A DNA stretch of 64,000 bases, taken from Occallatibacter gabretensis. Lineage in GTDB: Bacteria > Acidobacteriota > Terriglobia > Terriglobales > Acidobacteriaceae. Made by a program: the position numbers and the translations under genes. Below are positions 26,264 through 33,817 of this stretch, in pieces; position 1 is the first letter of the stretch, and every line of letters begins with the position of its first letter. The notes beneath the pieces were generated by a model. The model had not been told where the DNA came from. It worked only from the letters and a program-made list of their open reading frames with translations, and made no database searches. The stretch is from NCBI RefSeq assembly GCF_001449115.1, contig NZ_LAIJ01000009.1, positions 2,052,114 through 2,116,113 on the forward strand, given 5' to 3'.

Positions 26264-27394
26264 TTAGACGATGCGGCGCAGGCCGGGGAGGCGGACGAGT
26301 GGGTCGCTTAGTAGCCAGCAGGCGACGATGGTGAGCGAGCCCGTGGCGGTGAATTTGATGAGCGCGGGGGCTGCCCAGCCATGAAGGAGCAGTGAAATGA
26401 GGACCAGAATTACAGGATGGATGATGTAGACGGCGTAGGCGCGGCGGCCGAGCCAGGACCACAGATTGGAGGGCTGGTTTTGCCATTTGCGGAAGGCCAG
26501 AAGCCATGCGGCGATGAGTCCCCAGGCTACTAATGGTTCCCAGAAGGCGTAGAAGATGGCGGACACGGAGAGGCCGCTGGGGACGTTGGATTTGCCGCTG
26601 CCGCCGCCGCTATGCGTGGCGAGGAAGTAGGTGGCGACGGGCATGGCAATCCAGAAGAGGGTGGCGCGGAGGATGGACAAGCGGGAGTTTTTCCATGTGA
26701 GCTGGCGGAGCCAGTCATGGCGCCATGCGGCGATGCCGAGGGCGAAGAGGAAGATGTAGCTGGAGAAGTAGGCGAGCTGGAGTCCCCATACATTGACGCC
26801 GACGGGTACGAACTGGCGGATGAGAAGCGCTATTGCTCCGACGGCGATGGCGCTGATGATCCACCAGATGTTGGATGGGACTAGTTTGGGTGCGCGTTCG
26901 GATTGGGTGAGCGGCGCACCGGCTAGTTTGCGCCAGAGGCAGTAGGCGAGGGAGAAGATGAGCAGAGCCTGTGCGAACCAGAGTGGGCCGTTGATGAATT
27001 GCTTGTGATTCCAGAGCCAGACGAAGGTGCCCCAGAAGCTGCGGCCCTGGAATGCTTCGACGATGGCGGCGGTGAGAGGGCCGAGGAAGAGACCGAAGGC
27101 CAACAGTGGGATGCCGAGGCGGAGGAAGCGATCGCAGAGGAAGCGGGCGTAGCCTTTGCGCTCCAGCGAGAGCGGCGTGAAGTAGCCGGCGAGCAGGAAG
27201 AAGAAACCCATGAAGTAGGCCTGATTGGTGGTGCAGAAGAGAATCAGCAGGCGGCTTGAAACGGAGGCGGAGGGATCGAGTTCACGCCAGAACCAGCCGC
27301 CGATAGCACCGTAGGTGAGGGCGGTGTGGTGCAGGATGACGAGGGCTGTCATGACTACTCGCAGGCGGTCGATGTAGAGCTCGCGTCCCGGCAT
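26264..27394 (-). CDS. acyltransferase family 3 membrane protein
   Basis: A 376-residue integral membrane acyltransferase (Acyl_transf_3, OpgC/MdoC-like) with about ten membrane helices. Near the N-terminus is RELYIDRLRVVMTALVILHH, with the conserved His of this family, and further on FFFLLAGYFTPLSLERKG. Late in the protein are the conserved RRAYAVYIIHPVILVL and a C-terminal LVRLPGLRRIV. Members move acyl groups onto sugars of glucans, lipopolysaccharide or antibiotics; the substrate here is unknown. It is upstream of the VWFA gene on the same strand with a 71-bp gap. Confidence 0.92.
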   Translation of the reverse strand: MPGRELYIDRLRVVMTALVILHHTALTYGAIGGWFWRELDPSASVSSRLLILFCTTNQAYFMGFFFLLAGYFTPLSLERKGYARFLCDRFLRLGIPLLAFGLFLGPLTAAIVEAFQGRSFWGTFVWLWNHKQFINGPLWFAQALLIFSLAYCLWRKLAGAPLTQSERAPKLVPSNIWWIISAIAVGAIALLIRQFVPVGVNVWGLQLAYFSSYIFLFALGIAAWRHDWLRQLTWKNSRLSILRATLFWIAMPVATYFLATHSGGGSGKSNVPSGLSVSAIFYAFWEPLVAWGLIAAWLLAFRKWQNQPSNLWSWLGRRAYAVYIIHPVILVLISLLLHGWAAPALIKFTATGSLTIVACWLLSDPLVRLPGLRRIV

Positions 27395-27436
27395 TGGCCT
27401 ATCCTACACGGAAATAGGCTAAACTCTATGCACACC

Positions 27437-27466
27437 TTGACAGTAACAGGCGCAGATTTTTACACT
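27437..27466 (+). promoter_or_regulatory. candidate sigma-70 promoter of the hrcA operon
   Basis: TTGACA at 27437-27442 is followed after 18 bases by TACACT at 27461-27466, about 90 bp before the hrcA start. No CIRCE element (TTAGCACTC-N9-GAGTGCTAA), the usual HrcA target, is seen between 27395 and 27555. The promoter is inferred from the boxes only. Confidence 0.4.
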
Positions 27467-27555
27467 TATAGAGGATATCTTCATCTATATTTCGGCCAAG
27501 TTTATTATTTTGTTGTGCTTAGGCTGGGATTGGGAGGAAGCGAGGGTGTGGCGCG

Positions 27556-28722
27556 ATGAGTGAGACGCGCGTCAGTACGCGAGAGCGGCTGGTGCTGACG
27601 GCCATCATCGAACTCTATATTGCTACCGGCGAGCCAGTGGCCTCGCAGGCGGTTGCACACGTTTTTGCGGACCGTGAGGGGATGAGCTCGGCGACTATCC
27701 GGAATGTGATGGCGGCGCTGGCTGATGCGAGACTGCTGGAGCAGCCGCATACTTCGGCGGGACGAGTGCCGACGGCGGCAGCATTTCGCTATTACGTGGA
27801 ACAGATTACGCAGACAGGGCGCGTGGCTGCGGGAGGCGTGGCGGGCAGCGAGCCGGAGCGGAATGCTTTGACTCCCAACACGCTGAACGCGAATTCACTG
27901 AGTCAGGAGCGGCGCGAGCAGATTGAGGACAGCTTTGCCGGGGTTTCGAGCACGAATGATTACCTGCAGCGGACCTCGCAGATGCTGGCGCTGCTTTCTG
28001 GTGGACTTGGTGTGGCGCTGGCGAGCACGTCAGGAATACAGATACTGGAGCATATTCATTTTTCGCGGTTGGCCGCCGGGCGCGTACTGGCAGTGCTGGT
28101 AACGCAGGCCGGGGCGGTACACGACCGCGTGCTGACGCTGGATCGGGAGATGGCGCATGTGGAGCTGGAGACGGCGGCGCGGTATCTCAACGAGAGTTTT
28201 CGCGGCTGGCCGGTGGAGCGGATTCGGGTAGAGGTAACGAAGCGCATGGAGGCTGAGCGCGAGGTGTATCGCGCGCTGCTGACCAGCGTGGAAGAGCTTT
28301 GCCGGAAGGGTGCGCTGACGAGTGATTCGGGGCCGACACTGTTTGTGGAGGGGATGGCAAACCTCATTGCGGCGGAGGTGGATCGCGAGCGGTTGCGGCA
28401 GATGCTTATGGCTCTTGAAGCCAAGCAGCGGCTGGTGGAGCTGTTGACGGCGTACGTGGACGGGCGGGAGCAGGAGGTTCGCGTGGTGGTGGGCCTGGAT
28501 TCGGCTTTGCCTGGAAGGGATGCGACATCGCCCGCGATGCCGCATGCCATGCAGGATCTTGTGCTGATTGGCTCACAGGCGCGGCTGGGCGATGCGAGTC
28601 AGGGCTCGGTTTTGGGAACGGTGGCGCTAATTGCGCCGACGCGCATCCAATACCAGGAGATGATTCATGCGGTGCGGTACATTGCGCAGCTCTCGGAGAG
28701 AATTGTTGGAACGAGGGAATAA
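27556..28722 (+). CDS. hrcA: heat-inducible transcription repressor HrcA
   Basis: A 388-residue HrcA. The N-terminal winged helix has ERLVLTAIIELYIATGEPVA, then MSSATIRNVMAALADARLLE and QPHTSAGRVPTAAAFRYYVE, diagnostic of the family. The C-terminal GAF-like domain follows (STSGIQILEHIHFSRLAAGR, QDLVLIGSQARLGD). HrcA represses chaperone genes by binding CIRCE and is released when GroE is saturated. It heads the hrcA-grpE-dnaJ cluster. No CIRCE is visible upstream of it, so its target here is unclear. A linker of about 40 residues (EPERNALTPNTLNANSLSQE) is longer than I expect for the family. Confidence 0.95.
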   Translation: MSETRVSTRERLVLTAIIELYIATGEPVASQAVAHVFADREGMSSATIRNVMAALADARLLEQPHTSAGRVPTAAAFRYYVEQITQTGRVAAGGVAGSEPERNALTPNTLNANSLSQERREQIEDSFAGVSSTNDYLQRTSQMLALLSGGLGVALASTSGIQILEHIHFSRLAAGRVLAVLVTQAGAVHDRVLTLDREMAHVELETAARYLNESFRGWPVERIRVEVTKRMEAEREVYRALLTSVEELCRKGALTSDSGPTLFVEGMANLIAAEVDRERLRQMLMALEAKQRLVELLTAYVDGREQEVRVVVGLDSALPGRDATSPAMPHAMQDLVLIGSQARLGDASQGSVLGTVALIAPTRIQYQEMIHAVRYIAQLSERIVGTRE

Positions 28723-28752
28723 GGAACTGAAATCAGGGATCAGAAAAACAAA

Positions 28753-28798
28753 GCAGGTCCTTCGCTACGCCTGATAACGGCTGCGCTCAGGATGACAC
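28753..28798. repeat. AGGTCCTTCG...CTCAGGATGACA dispersed repeat, copy 3
   Basis: Begins GCAGGTCCTTCGCTACGC and ends GCGCTCAGGATGACAC, matching the element at 21424-21476 at both ends but with a different middle. It lies in the hrcA-grpE gap. Confidence 0.55.
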
Positions 28799-28888
28799 TT
28801 ATTTGTGGAAACCACGGCGAAGAGATGGAATCTATCCTTGAAACAACGAAGAAATATTGGTGAACAACTAGGGAAGTTTTGGAAACGT

Positions 28889-29494
28889 ATGCCTGAACAG
28901 GAAATAGACGTGAAGGAAGCTGAAGCAAAAATGGGTGAGATGCAACCTGAGGGGCTGGAAACTTCGGCGGAGGCTGATGCGATTCAGCAGGCCGGAGATG
29001 AGAGTGTGCCTCGCACGGAGCTCGAGCAAGCGAAGGGCGAACTGGCGCAGATGAAGGGCGAGCGGGATCAGTTGCTGGATCGGCTGGCGCGGCTGCAGGC
29101 CGAGTTTGAGAATGCGCGCAAAAGGGCCGAGCGCGAGAAGACAGAGTTTCGGGATTTTGCAACGGGCAACGTGGTGGAGCAGTTTCTGCCGGTGCTGGAT
29201 AACTTTGAGCTGGCGTTGAAATCGACGGGTTCGACGGAGCAACTGCGGAGCGGCGTGGAGCTGATTGTGAAGCAGATGGAAGAGGCTTTGCAGAAATTGC
29301 AGGTGACGGCGATTCCGACCGTGGGCGAGCCGTTTGATCCGCGGGTGCATGAGGCCCTGGGTCAGGTGGAACGCGAAGATCTGCCGGATGAACATGTGGC
29401 TGAGGAGATTCGGCGCGGGTACAAGATTCGTGAGCGGATGCTGAGGCCGGCGATGGTGCGTGTGGTGTCGAACCCCAAACAGGTAGCGGATTAG
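28889..29494 (+). CDS. grpE: nucleotide exchange factor GrpE
   Basis: A 201-residue GrpE. The acidic, flexible N-terminus is followed by a long coiled coil ([32 protein letters not shown]). The DnaK-binding beta domain ends with [20 protein letters not shown] and [19 protein letters not shown]. GrpE releases ADP from DnaK. ATG 28889 is used; the frame starts upstream at 28805, but those residues are not part of the family. dnaK is not between grpE and dnaJ and must be elsewhere. Confidence 0.94.
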   Translation: MPEQEIDVKEAEAKMGEMQPEGLETSAEADAIQQAGDESVPRTELEQAKGELAQMKGERDQLLDRLARLQAEFENARKRAEREKTEFRDFATGNVVEQFLPVLDNFELALKSTGSTEQLRSGVELIVKQMEEALQKLQVTAIPTVGEPFDPRVHEALGQVEREDLPDEHVAEEIRRGYKIRERMLRPAMVRVVSNPKQVAD

Positions 29495-29499
29495 GCACT

Positions 29500-29556
29500 G
29501 GGGCTAAAGCCCCATCATCTGCCGAGCTTATTGGCACGACTCTAAAGTCGCGCCCT
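29500..29556. repeat. REP-like hairpin doublet in the grpE-dnaJ gap
   Basis: The palindrome GGGGCTAAAGCCCC (29500-29513) is followed after about 20 bases by a second hairpin, GGCACGACT-CTAA-AGTCGCGCC, near 29533-29553. Same plan as the doublet at 8690-8745. Being inside an operon, it might lower dnaJ expression relative to grpE. Confidence 0.6.
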
Positions 29557-29607
29557 GATACAAAACCGGATCATCCGGACAAAAGTAACGTTTGCGGAAG
29601 AGAGACA

Positions 29608-30747
29608 GTGGCAACAGTGGCGAAAGCGGATTATTACGAGGTGCTGGGCGTCTCCCGTGAGGCGACCGAGCAGGAGCTGAAGAGCGCGTACCGGAAGCAG
29701 GCGCTGAAATATCACCCTGACCGCAATCCGGGGGATCATGCGGCCGAGGAGAAGTTCAAAGAGGCCAGCGAGGCTTACCAGGTACTGTGCGACGCGGACA
29801 AGCGCGCGGCGTATGACCGTTATGGTCATGCGGGAGTGAATGGGCCTGCGGCCGGCGGACCCTTTGGAGGAGGTTTTTCAGGTGCTGTCGATCTGGGGGA
29901 CATCTTTGGCGATCTGTTTGGCGAGATGTTCGGAGGGGGCGGCCAGGCGCGTGGAAATGGACGCACGCGAGTGCATCGCGGCGATGATTTACGCGTGGAC
30001 CTGACGATCAATTTCGAGGATGCGATCTTTGGCCATGAGACGGAAGTGAGGCTCCGCCGGCTGGAGGCGTGCGAAACATGCCATGGAAGCGGGAGCGCAT
30101 CCGGGCGCGGGCCAGTGACCTGCCAGCAGTGCCAGGGGCGCGGGCAGATCCGGTATCAGCAGGGGTTTTTCTCCGTGGCGCGCACTTGCTCAGCATGCGG
30201 AGGGGCGGGAAGCGTGGTGGTCGATCCCTGCACAACCTGCCGTGGGGAGACGCGCGTGAGCCGGGAGCTGAAGCTGAATGTGAAGGTTCCCAAGGGCGTG
30301 GAAGATGGGACGCGAATCCGCTACTCCGAAGAGGGCGATGCGGGGCGCAGCGGCGGGCCGAAGGGCGATTTGTATGTGGTGCTGTCGATTCGCGCTCATG
30401 ATGTGTTTGAGCGCGAGGGCAACGACTTGAAGTGCGTGGTGCCGATCAGTTTTCCGCAGGCGGCGCTTGGAGCGGATATCGAGATTGACGGCATTGACGG
30501 GCCTGTGAGCCTGAAGGTTCCTGAAGGCACACAGAGCAGCAGGGAGTTGCGCGTGCGCGGGCGCGGCGTGCCGATGCTGAACGGCAAAGGCAATGGCGAT
30601 CTGCTGATAACGGTGGTGGTGCAGGTGCCCAAGAAGCTGAGCAAAGTACAGCGCGAGCTGATGCGGCAACTGGAGGATTCGCTGAAGGTGGAAAACAAGC
30701 CTGCGGCGCCCTCGTTCATGGACAAGATGAAGGACCTGTTCAGCTAG
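29608..30747 (+). CDS. dnaJ: molecular chaperone DnaJ
   Basis: A full 379-residue type I DnaJ. It has a J domain (residues 1-75) with the HPD tripeptide in [10 protein letters not shown], a Gly/Phe-rich region, and a zinc-binding region with four CxxCxGxG-type motifs ([32 protein letters not shown]). C-terminal substrate-binding domains follow. The fourth motif has CRGE instead of the usual CxGxG end. DnaJ delivers unfolded proteins to DnaK and stimulates its ATPase. The start is GTG 29608 with an AAGAGAG ribosome-binding sequence. A strong terminator follows. Confidence 0.96.
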   Translation: MATVAKADYYEVLGVSREATEQELKSAYRKQALKYHPDRNPGDHAAEEKFKEASEAYQVLCDADKRAAYDRYGHAGVNGPAAGGPFGGGFSGAVDLGDIFGDLFGEMFGGGGQARGNGRTRVHRGDDLRVDLTINFEDAIFGHETEVRLRRLEACETCHGSGSASGRGPVTCQQCQGRGQIRYQQGFFSVARTCSACGGAGSVVVDPCTTCRGETRVSRELKLNVKVPKGVEDGTRIRYSEEGDAGRSGGPKGDLYVVLSIRAHDVFEREGNDLKCVVPISFPQAALGADIEIDGIDGPVSLKVPEGTQSSRELRVRGRGVPMLNGKGNGDLLITVVVQVPKKLSKVQRELMRQLEDSLKVENKPAAPSFMDKMKDLFS

Positions 30748-30776
30748 CTCAAATGCGACATTGACAATGAAATGAC

Positions 30777-30806
30777 AGCCCGGCGGGCATCCTGCCGGGC
30801 TTTTTT
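30777..30806 (+). terminator. intrinsic terminator of the hrcA-grpE-dnaJ operon
   Basis: Arms AGCCCGGC and GCCGGGCT with a nine-base loop are followed by six T on the plus strand, 29 bp after dnaJ. Confidence 0.88.
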
Positions 30807-30865
30807 GTGTCCATTGGGCATAGCATCAAACTGTACATGCAAGACCTTTCAGGAGAACGTACAGG

Positions 30866-31936
30866 ATGACGACAGCACATATTCATCGCATTGCCACAGC
30901 GGTTCCACCGAACGATGTGCACCGGCCGTTTGTGGAATTTGCGGAAACGATGCTGCCGGAGGGAACGGTGCGGAGCTTATTCAGGCGCATGGCAAGAATG
31001 TCGGCAATTGAGCACAGGTACTCGTTTGTGGAGCCGGTGGAGAACGGGGATGCGACGTGGCGCGACCGCGACGGGCTCTATGTGACGGGGGCGTTTCCGA
31101 CGACGGCGCGACGGATGGAGGCATATGAAAAATTTGCGCCGCGGCTGGCAGAGAATGCGCTGGACAGGCTGGCTCTGAGCGAGGAAGAACGGCGCAGCGT
31201 AACGCATGTGATTGTGACTTCCTGCACGGGTTTGTATGCGCCGGGACTGGATTTCGATATTGTGCGGCATCTGGGACTGAGCACCTCCGTAGAGCGGACA
31301 ATGATCGGGTTCATGGGTTGTTATGCGGCGATCAATGCGCTGAAGGCAGCGCATCACATTGTGCGATCGGAGCCAAAATCCAAGGTGCTGATGATGAACC
31401 TGGAGCTTTGCACGCTGCATTTGCAGGAGACTGAGAATATTGAGCAGCTACTCTCGTTTCTGCTCTTTGCCGATGGGTGTGCGGCGTGCCTGATTGGCGC
31501 GGAGCCTCAGGGGCTGGCGATCGACAGCTTTCTGGCGGTGAATCTGCCGCAGACGAGCGGGTTGATTACGTGGAAGATCCGCGATGGCGGCTTTGATATG
31601 CATCTTTCCGGGCAGGTGCCTGGGGAGATCAAGCGCGGGCTGAAGGATGTGAGCCGCGAGGTGTTGCGCGGAAAAGAGATTGCGGATGTGGACTTGTGGG
31701 CAGTACATCCGGGAGGTCGCACGGTGCTGGATGCCGTGGAGCATGCGATGGAACTGCCGGAAGAAGCGCTGCGCTTTTCACGGAGCGTGCTGGGACAATT
31801 TGGGAATATGTCGTCGGCGACGGTGATGTTTGTGCTGGCGGATGTGCTGGCGCAGGCGCAGGCGGGGCAGCAGGGCTGCGCGATGTCGTTTGGGCCAGGT
31901 GTGACGGCGGAAACGATGTTATTTCATGCTGCGTGA
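30866..31936 (+). CDS. type III polyketide synthase (chalcone/alkylpyrone synthase-like)
   Basis: A 356-residue type III PKS with the complete catalytic triad: Cys152 in GFMGCYAA, His281 in AVHPGGRT, and Asn314 in FGNMSSAT. Other family marks are VTSCTGLYAPGLDFDIVRHL and the C-terminal FGPGVTAETMLF. Such enzymes extend an acyl-CoA with malonyl-CoA and cyclise it to pyrones or resorcinols without an ACP. It is the first gene of an overlapping operon with a methyltransferase and an FAD oxidoreductase. That order matches known phenolic-lipid operons of the srsABC kind. Starter and ring type cannot be read from the sequence. ATG 30866 follows an AGGAG ribosome-binding site. Confidence 0.92.
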   Translation: MTTAHIHRIATAVPPNDVHRPFVEFAETMLPEGTVRSLFRRMARMSAIEHRYSFVEPVENGDATWRDRDGLYVTGAFPTTARRMEAYEKFAPRLAENALDRLALSEEERRSVTHVIVTSCTGLYAPGLDFDIVRHLGLSTSVERTMIGFMGCYAAINALKAAHHIVRSEPKSKVLMMNLELCTLHLQETENIEQLLSFLLFADGCAACLIGAEPQGLAIDSFLAVNLPQTSGLITWKIRDGGFDMHLSGQVPGEIKRGLKDVSREVLRGKEIADVDLWAVHPGGRTVLDAVEHAMELPEEALRFSRSVLGQFGNMSSATVMFVLADVLAQAQAGQQGCAMSFGPGVTAETMLFHAA

Positions 31937-32663
31937 TACGTTGACGCATTCAGGTGAGTTGGACTTCAGCCGCAGGGCGCAGTTGCGCGAAATCATGGAT
32001 GAGCCGTGCGAGCGCGAGATGCTGCGCGAGTATCTCAAAGCCCTGGCACAGGTGAACCGGTGGTTTCTGGCGATGCGGCCGACTTTTGCATGGCTGGATA
32101 GTTTGCAGTTGCCGCAGGATCGCGGGCCGGTACGAATTCTGGATGTGGGCTGCGGATATGGCGATGGGCTGCGGCGCATTGAGCGGTGGGCGCGTGAGCG
32201 AGGGATTCACGTGCAACTGACGGGGCTGGATCTGAATCCGGATGCGACGGCGATTGCAGCAGAGGCCACGGGAGCCGAGAGCGAGATCGAATGGGTGACG
32301 GGAGATGTGCTTGCCTATGTGCCACAGCAGCGCGTGGACATTGTGGTGAGTGCGCTGTTTACGCATCATTTGAGCGATGAAGAGGTGGTGCGGTTTGTGC
32401 GCTGGATGGAGCGCCATTGTGTGATGGGGTGGTTCATCAACGATTTGTCGCGGTCAGCGGCGTCGTATTACCAATTCAAATGGTTTGCGCGATTGGCCGG
32501 TCTGCATCCGGGTGTGCAGCATGACGGACCGGTGTCAATCAGGCGAGCGTTTGTGGCGAGCGACTGGCGGAACTTATGTGCCCTTGCGGGATTGAGCGTG
32601 CAGGACGTGACGATTGCCGGATGGAAGCCTGCGCGGCTGTGCGTTGGCCGAAGGAAGCCGTGA
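31926..32663 (+). CDS. class I SAM-dependent methyltransferase, PKS-associated
   Basis: A 245-residue methyltransferase overlapping the type III PKS gene by 11 bases. The SAM motif ILDVGCGYGDGLRRI is near residue 72 and LTGLDLNPDA supplies the acidic residue. DIVVSALFTHHLSDEEVVRF fits Methyltransf_25/11-type enzymes of polyketide operons. It probably methylates the pyrone or resorcinol product on oxygen or carbon, which is inferred from its place between the PKS and the oxidoreductase genes. Confidence 0.88.
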   Translation: MLRDTLTHSGELDFSRRAQLREIMDEPCEREMLREYLKALAQVNRWFLAMRPTFAWLDSLQLPQDRGPVRILDVGCGYGDGLRRIERWARERGIHVQLTGLDLNPDATAIAAEATGAESEIEWVTGDVLAYVPQQRVDIVVSALFTHHLSDEEVVRFVRWMERHCVMGWFINDLSRSAASYYQFKWFARLAGLHPGVQHDGPVSIRRAFVASDWRNLCALAGLSVQDVTIAGWKPARLCVGRRKP

Positions 32664-33817
32664 TGAGCAGGGTCGAATGCCTGGTGATTGGCGGCGGCTT
32701 GGCCGGCGCGATGGCGGCGATGCGGCTGGCGCAAGCGGGGCGAGAGGTTTTGCTGATAGAGAAGGAACATGCAACGCAGCACAAGGTGTGCGGGGAGTTT
32801 TTGAGCCCGGAGGCGGTGGTTTATTTGCGCGAAGCGGGCGTGGAGCCGCTGAAGCTGGGCGCGGAGCGGTTGCTGCGAGTAAGGTTGGGGGCCGGAGAAA
32901 AGATTGTCGAAACGGCACTGCCGTTTACGGCGCTGTCGCTTTCACGCAAGGCGCTGGATGAGGCGTTGCTGAGGAAGACGGCAGCGGCTGGATGCGTGGT
33001 TCGGCGGGGCGCCGCCGTGGAGCGTCTGGCACAGGACGGAGATGGATGGCGCGTGGAGCTTGCGGATGGAGCATCTGTGCGAGCCGCGAAGGTATTTCTT
33101 GCAACGGGGAAGCATGATCTGCGTGGGTGGAATCGCAGGCCGGAACGTGGTGCAGCGCAGAGCGATTTTGTGGGATTCAAAATGCACTGGAAACTGTCGT
33201 CGGCGGCTGCAGAAAAGTTGCGGGACACGATGGAGATGTTTCTCTTTCGCGGAGGGTATGGCGGGATTTCGTTGATTGAAGATGGGGCGGCGAATCTGTG
33301 CCTGGTGGTAAGGCGAGCGATATTGCATGCCGCGGGCGGATGGACAGGGCTGATGGCGGGGATTTGTGCGGGGAACAGCTTACTGCGCGAGCGGCTGGAT
33401 GGCTCTGAGCCCAGGTGGGAGCGACCGCTGGCCGTGGGATGGATTCCGTATGGGTATCTGGCGCATGAGCCTGATGGAGTGTGGAGGCTGGGAGATCAGG
33501 CCGCGGTGATTCCGTCCTTTACCGGCGATGGGATGGCAATTGCACTGCACTCGGGCGTACTTGCGGCGGAGATGTACCTGACGGGAGCGAGTGAGGCGGA
33601 GTATCAGTGCAAGCTGGCGGGGCAATTGCGGCAGGGAATGAGGCTGGCGACAGCGGTTTCGAGAGTCATGGTGAATCCTGTGGCGCAGGGAATGGCGCCT
33701 GGGCTTCTGCCGGTGCTGCCGTACGCGATGAGCTGGATTGCCGCGGTGACGCGTATACCGCGGCGGGCGCTGGTTACTCAGCCCGCCTTTTCCGTTAGCT
33801 CGGCCCAGCGCGCGTAA
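32663..33817 (+). CDS. FAD-dependent oxidoreductase (geranylgeranyl reductase/hydroxylase-like)
   Basis: A 384-residue flavoprotein. ATG 32663 overlaps the previous stop by one base (TGATG), so translation is coupled; the longer frame from 32576 is not needed. The FAD-binding Rossmann motif is LVIGGGLAGAMAAMRLAQAG, followed by the cofactor Glu in LIEKE and HKVCGEFLSPEA. A later GDQAAVIPSFTGDGMAIAL matches the GD motif. It probably hydroxylates or oxidises the methylated polyketide to a quinone-type product, by analogy to flavoprotein partners of bacterial type III PKS genes. Its 3' end overlaps the convergent ABC-F gene by 40 bases. Confidence 0.87.
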   Translation: MSRVECLVIGGGLAGAMAAMRLAQAGREVLLIEKEHATQHKVCGEFLSPEAVVYLREAGVEPLKLGAERLLRVRLGAGEKIVETALPFTALSLSRKALDEALLRKTAAAGCVVRRGAAVERLAQDGDGWRVELADGASVRAAKVFLATGKHDLRGWNRRPERGAAQSDFVGFKMHWKLSSAAAEKLRDTMEMFLFRGGYGGISLIEDGAANLCLVVRRAILHAAGGWTGLMAGICAGNSLLRERLDGSEPRWERPLAVGWIPYGYLAHEPDGVWRLGDQAAVIPSFTGDGMAIALHSGVLAAEMYLTGASEAEYQCKLAGQLRQGMRLATAVSRVMVNPVAQGMAPGLLPVLPYAMSWIAAVTRIPRRALVTQPAFSVSSAQRA

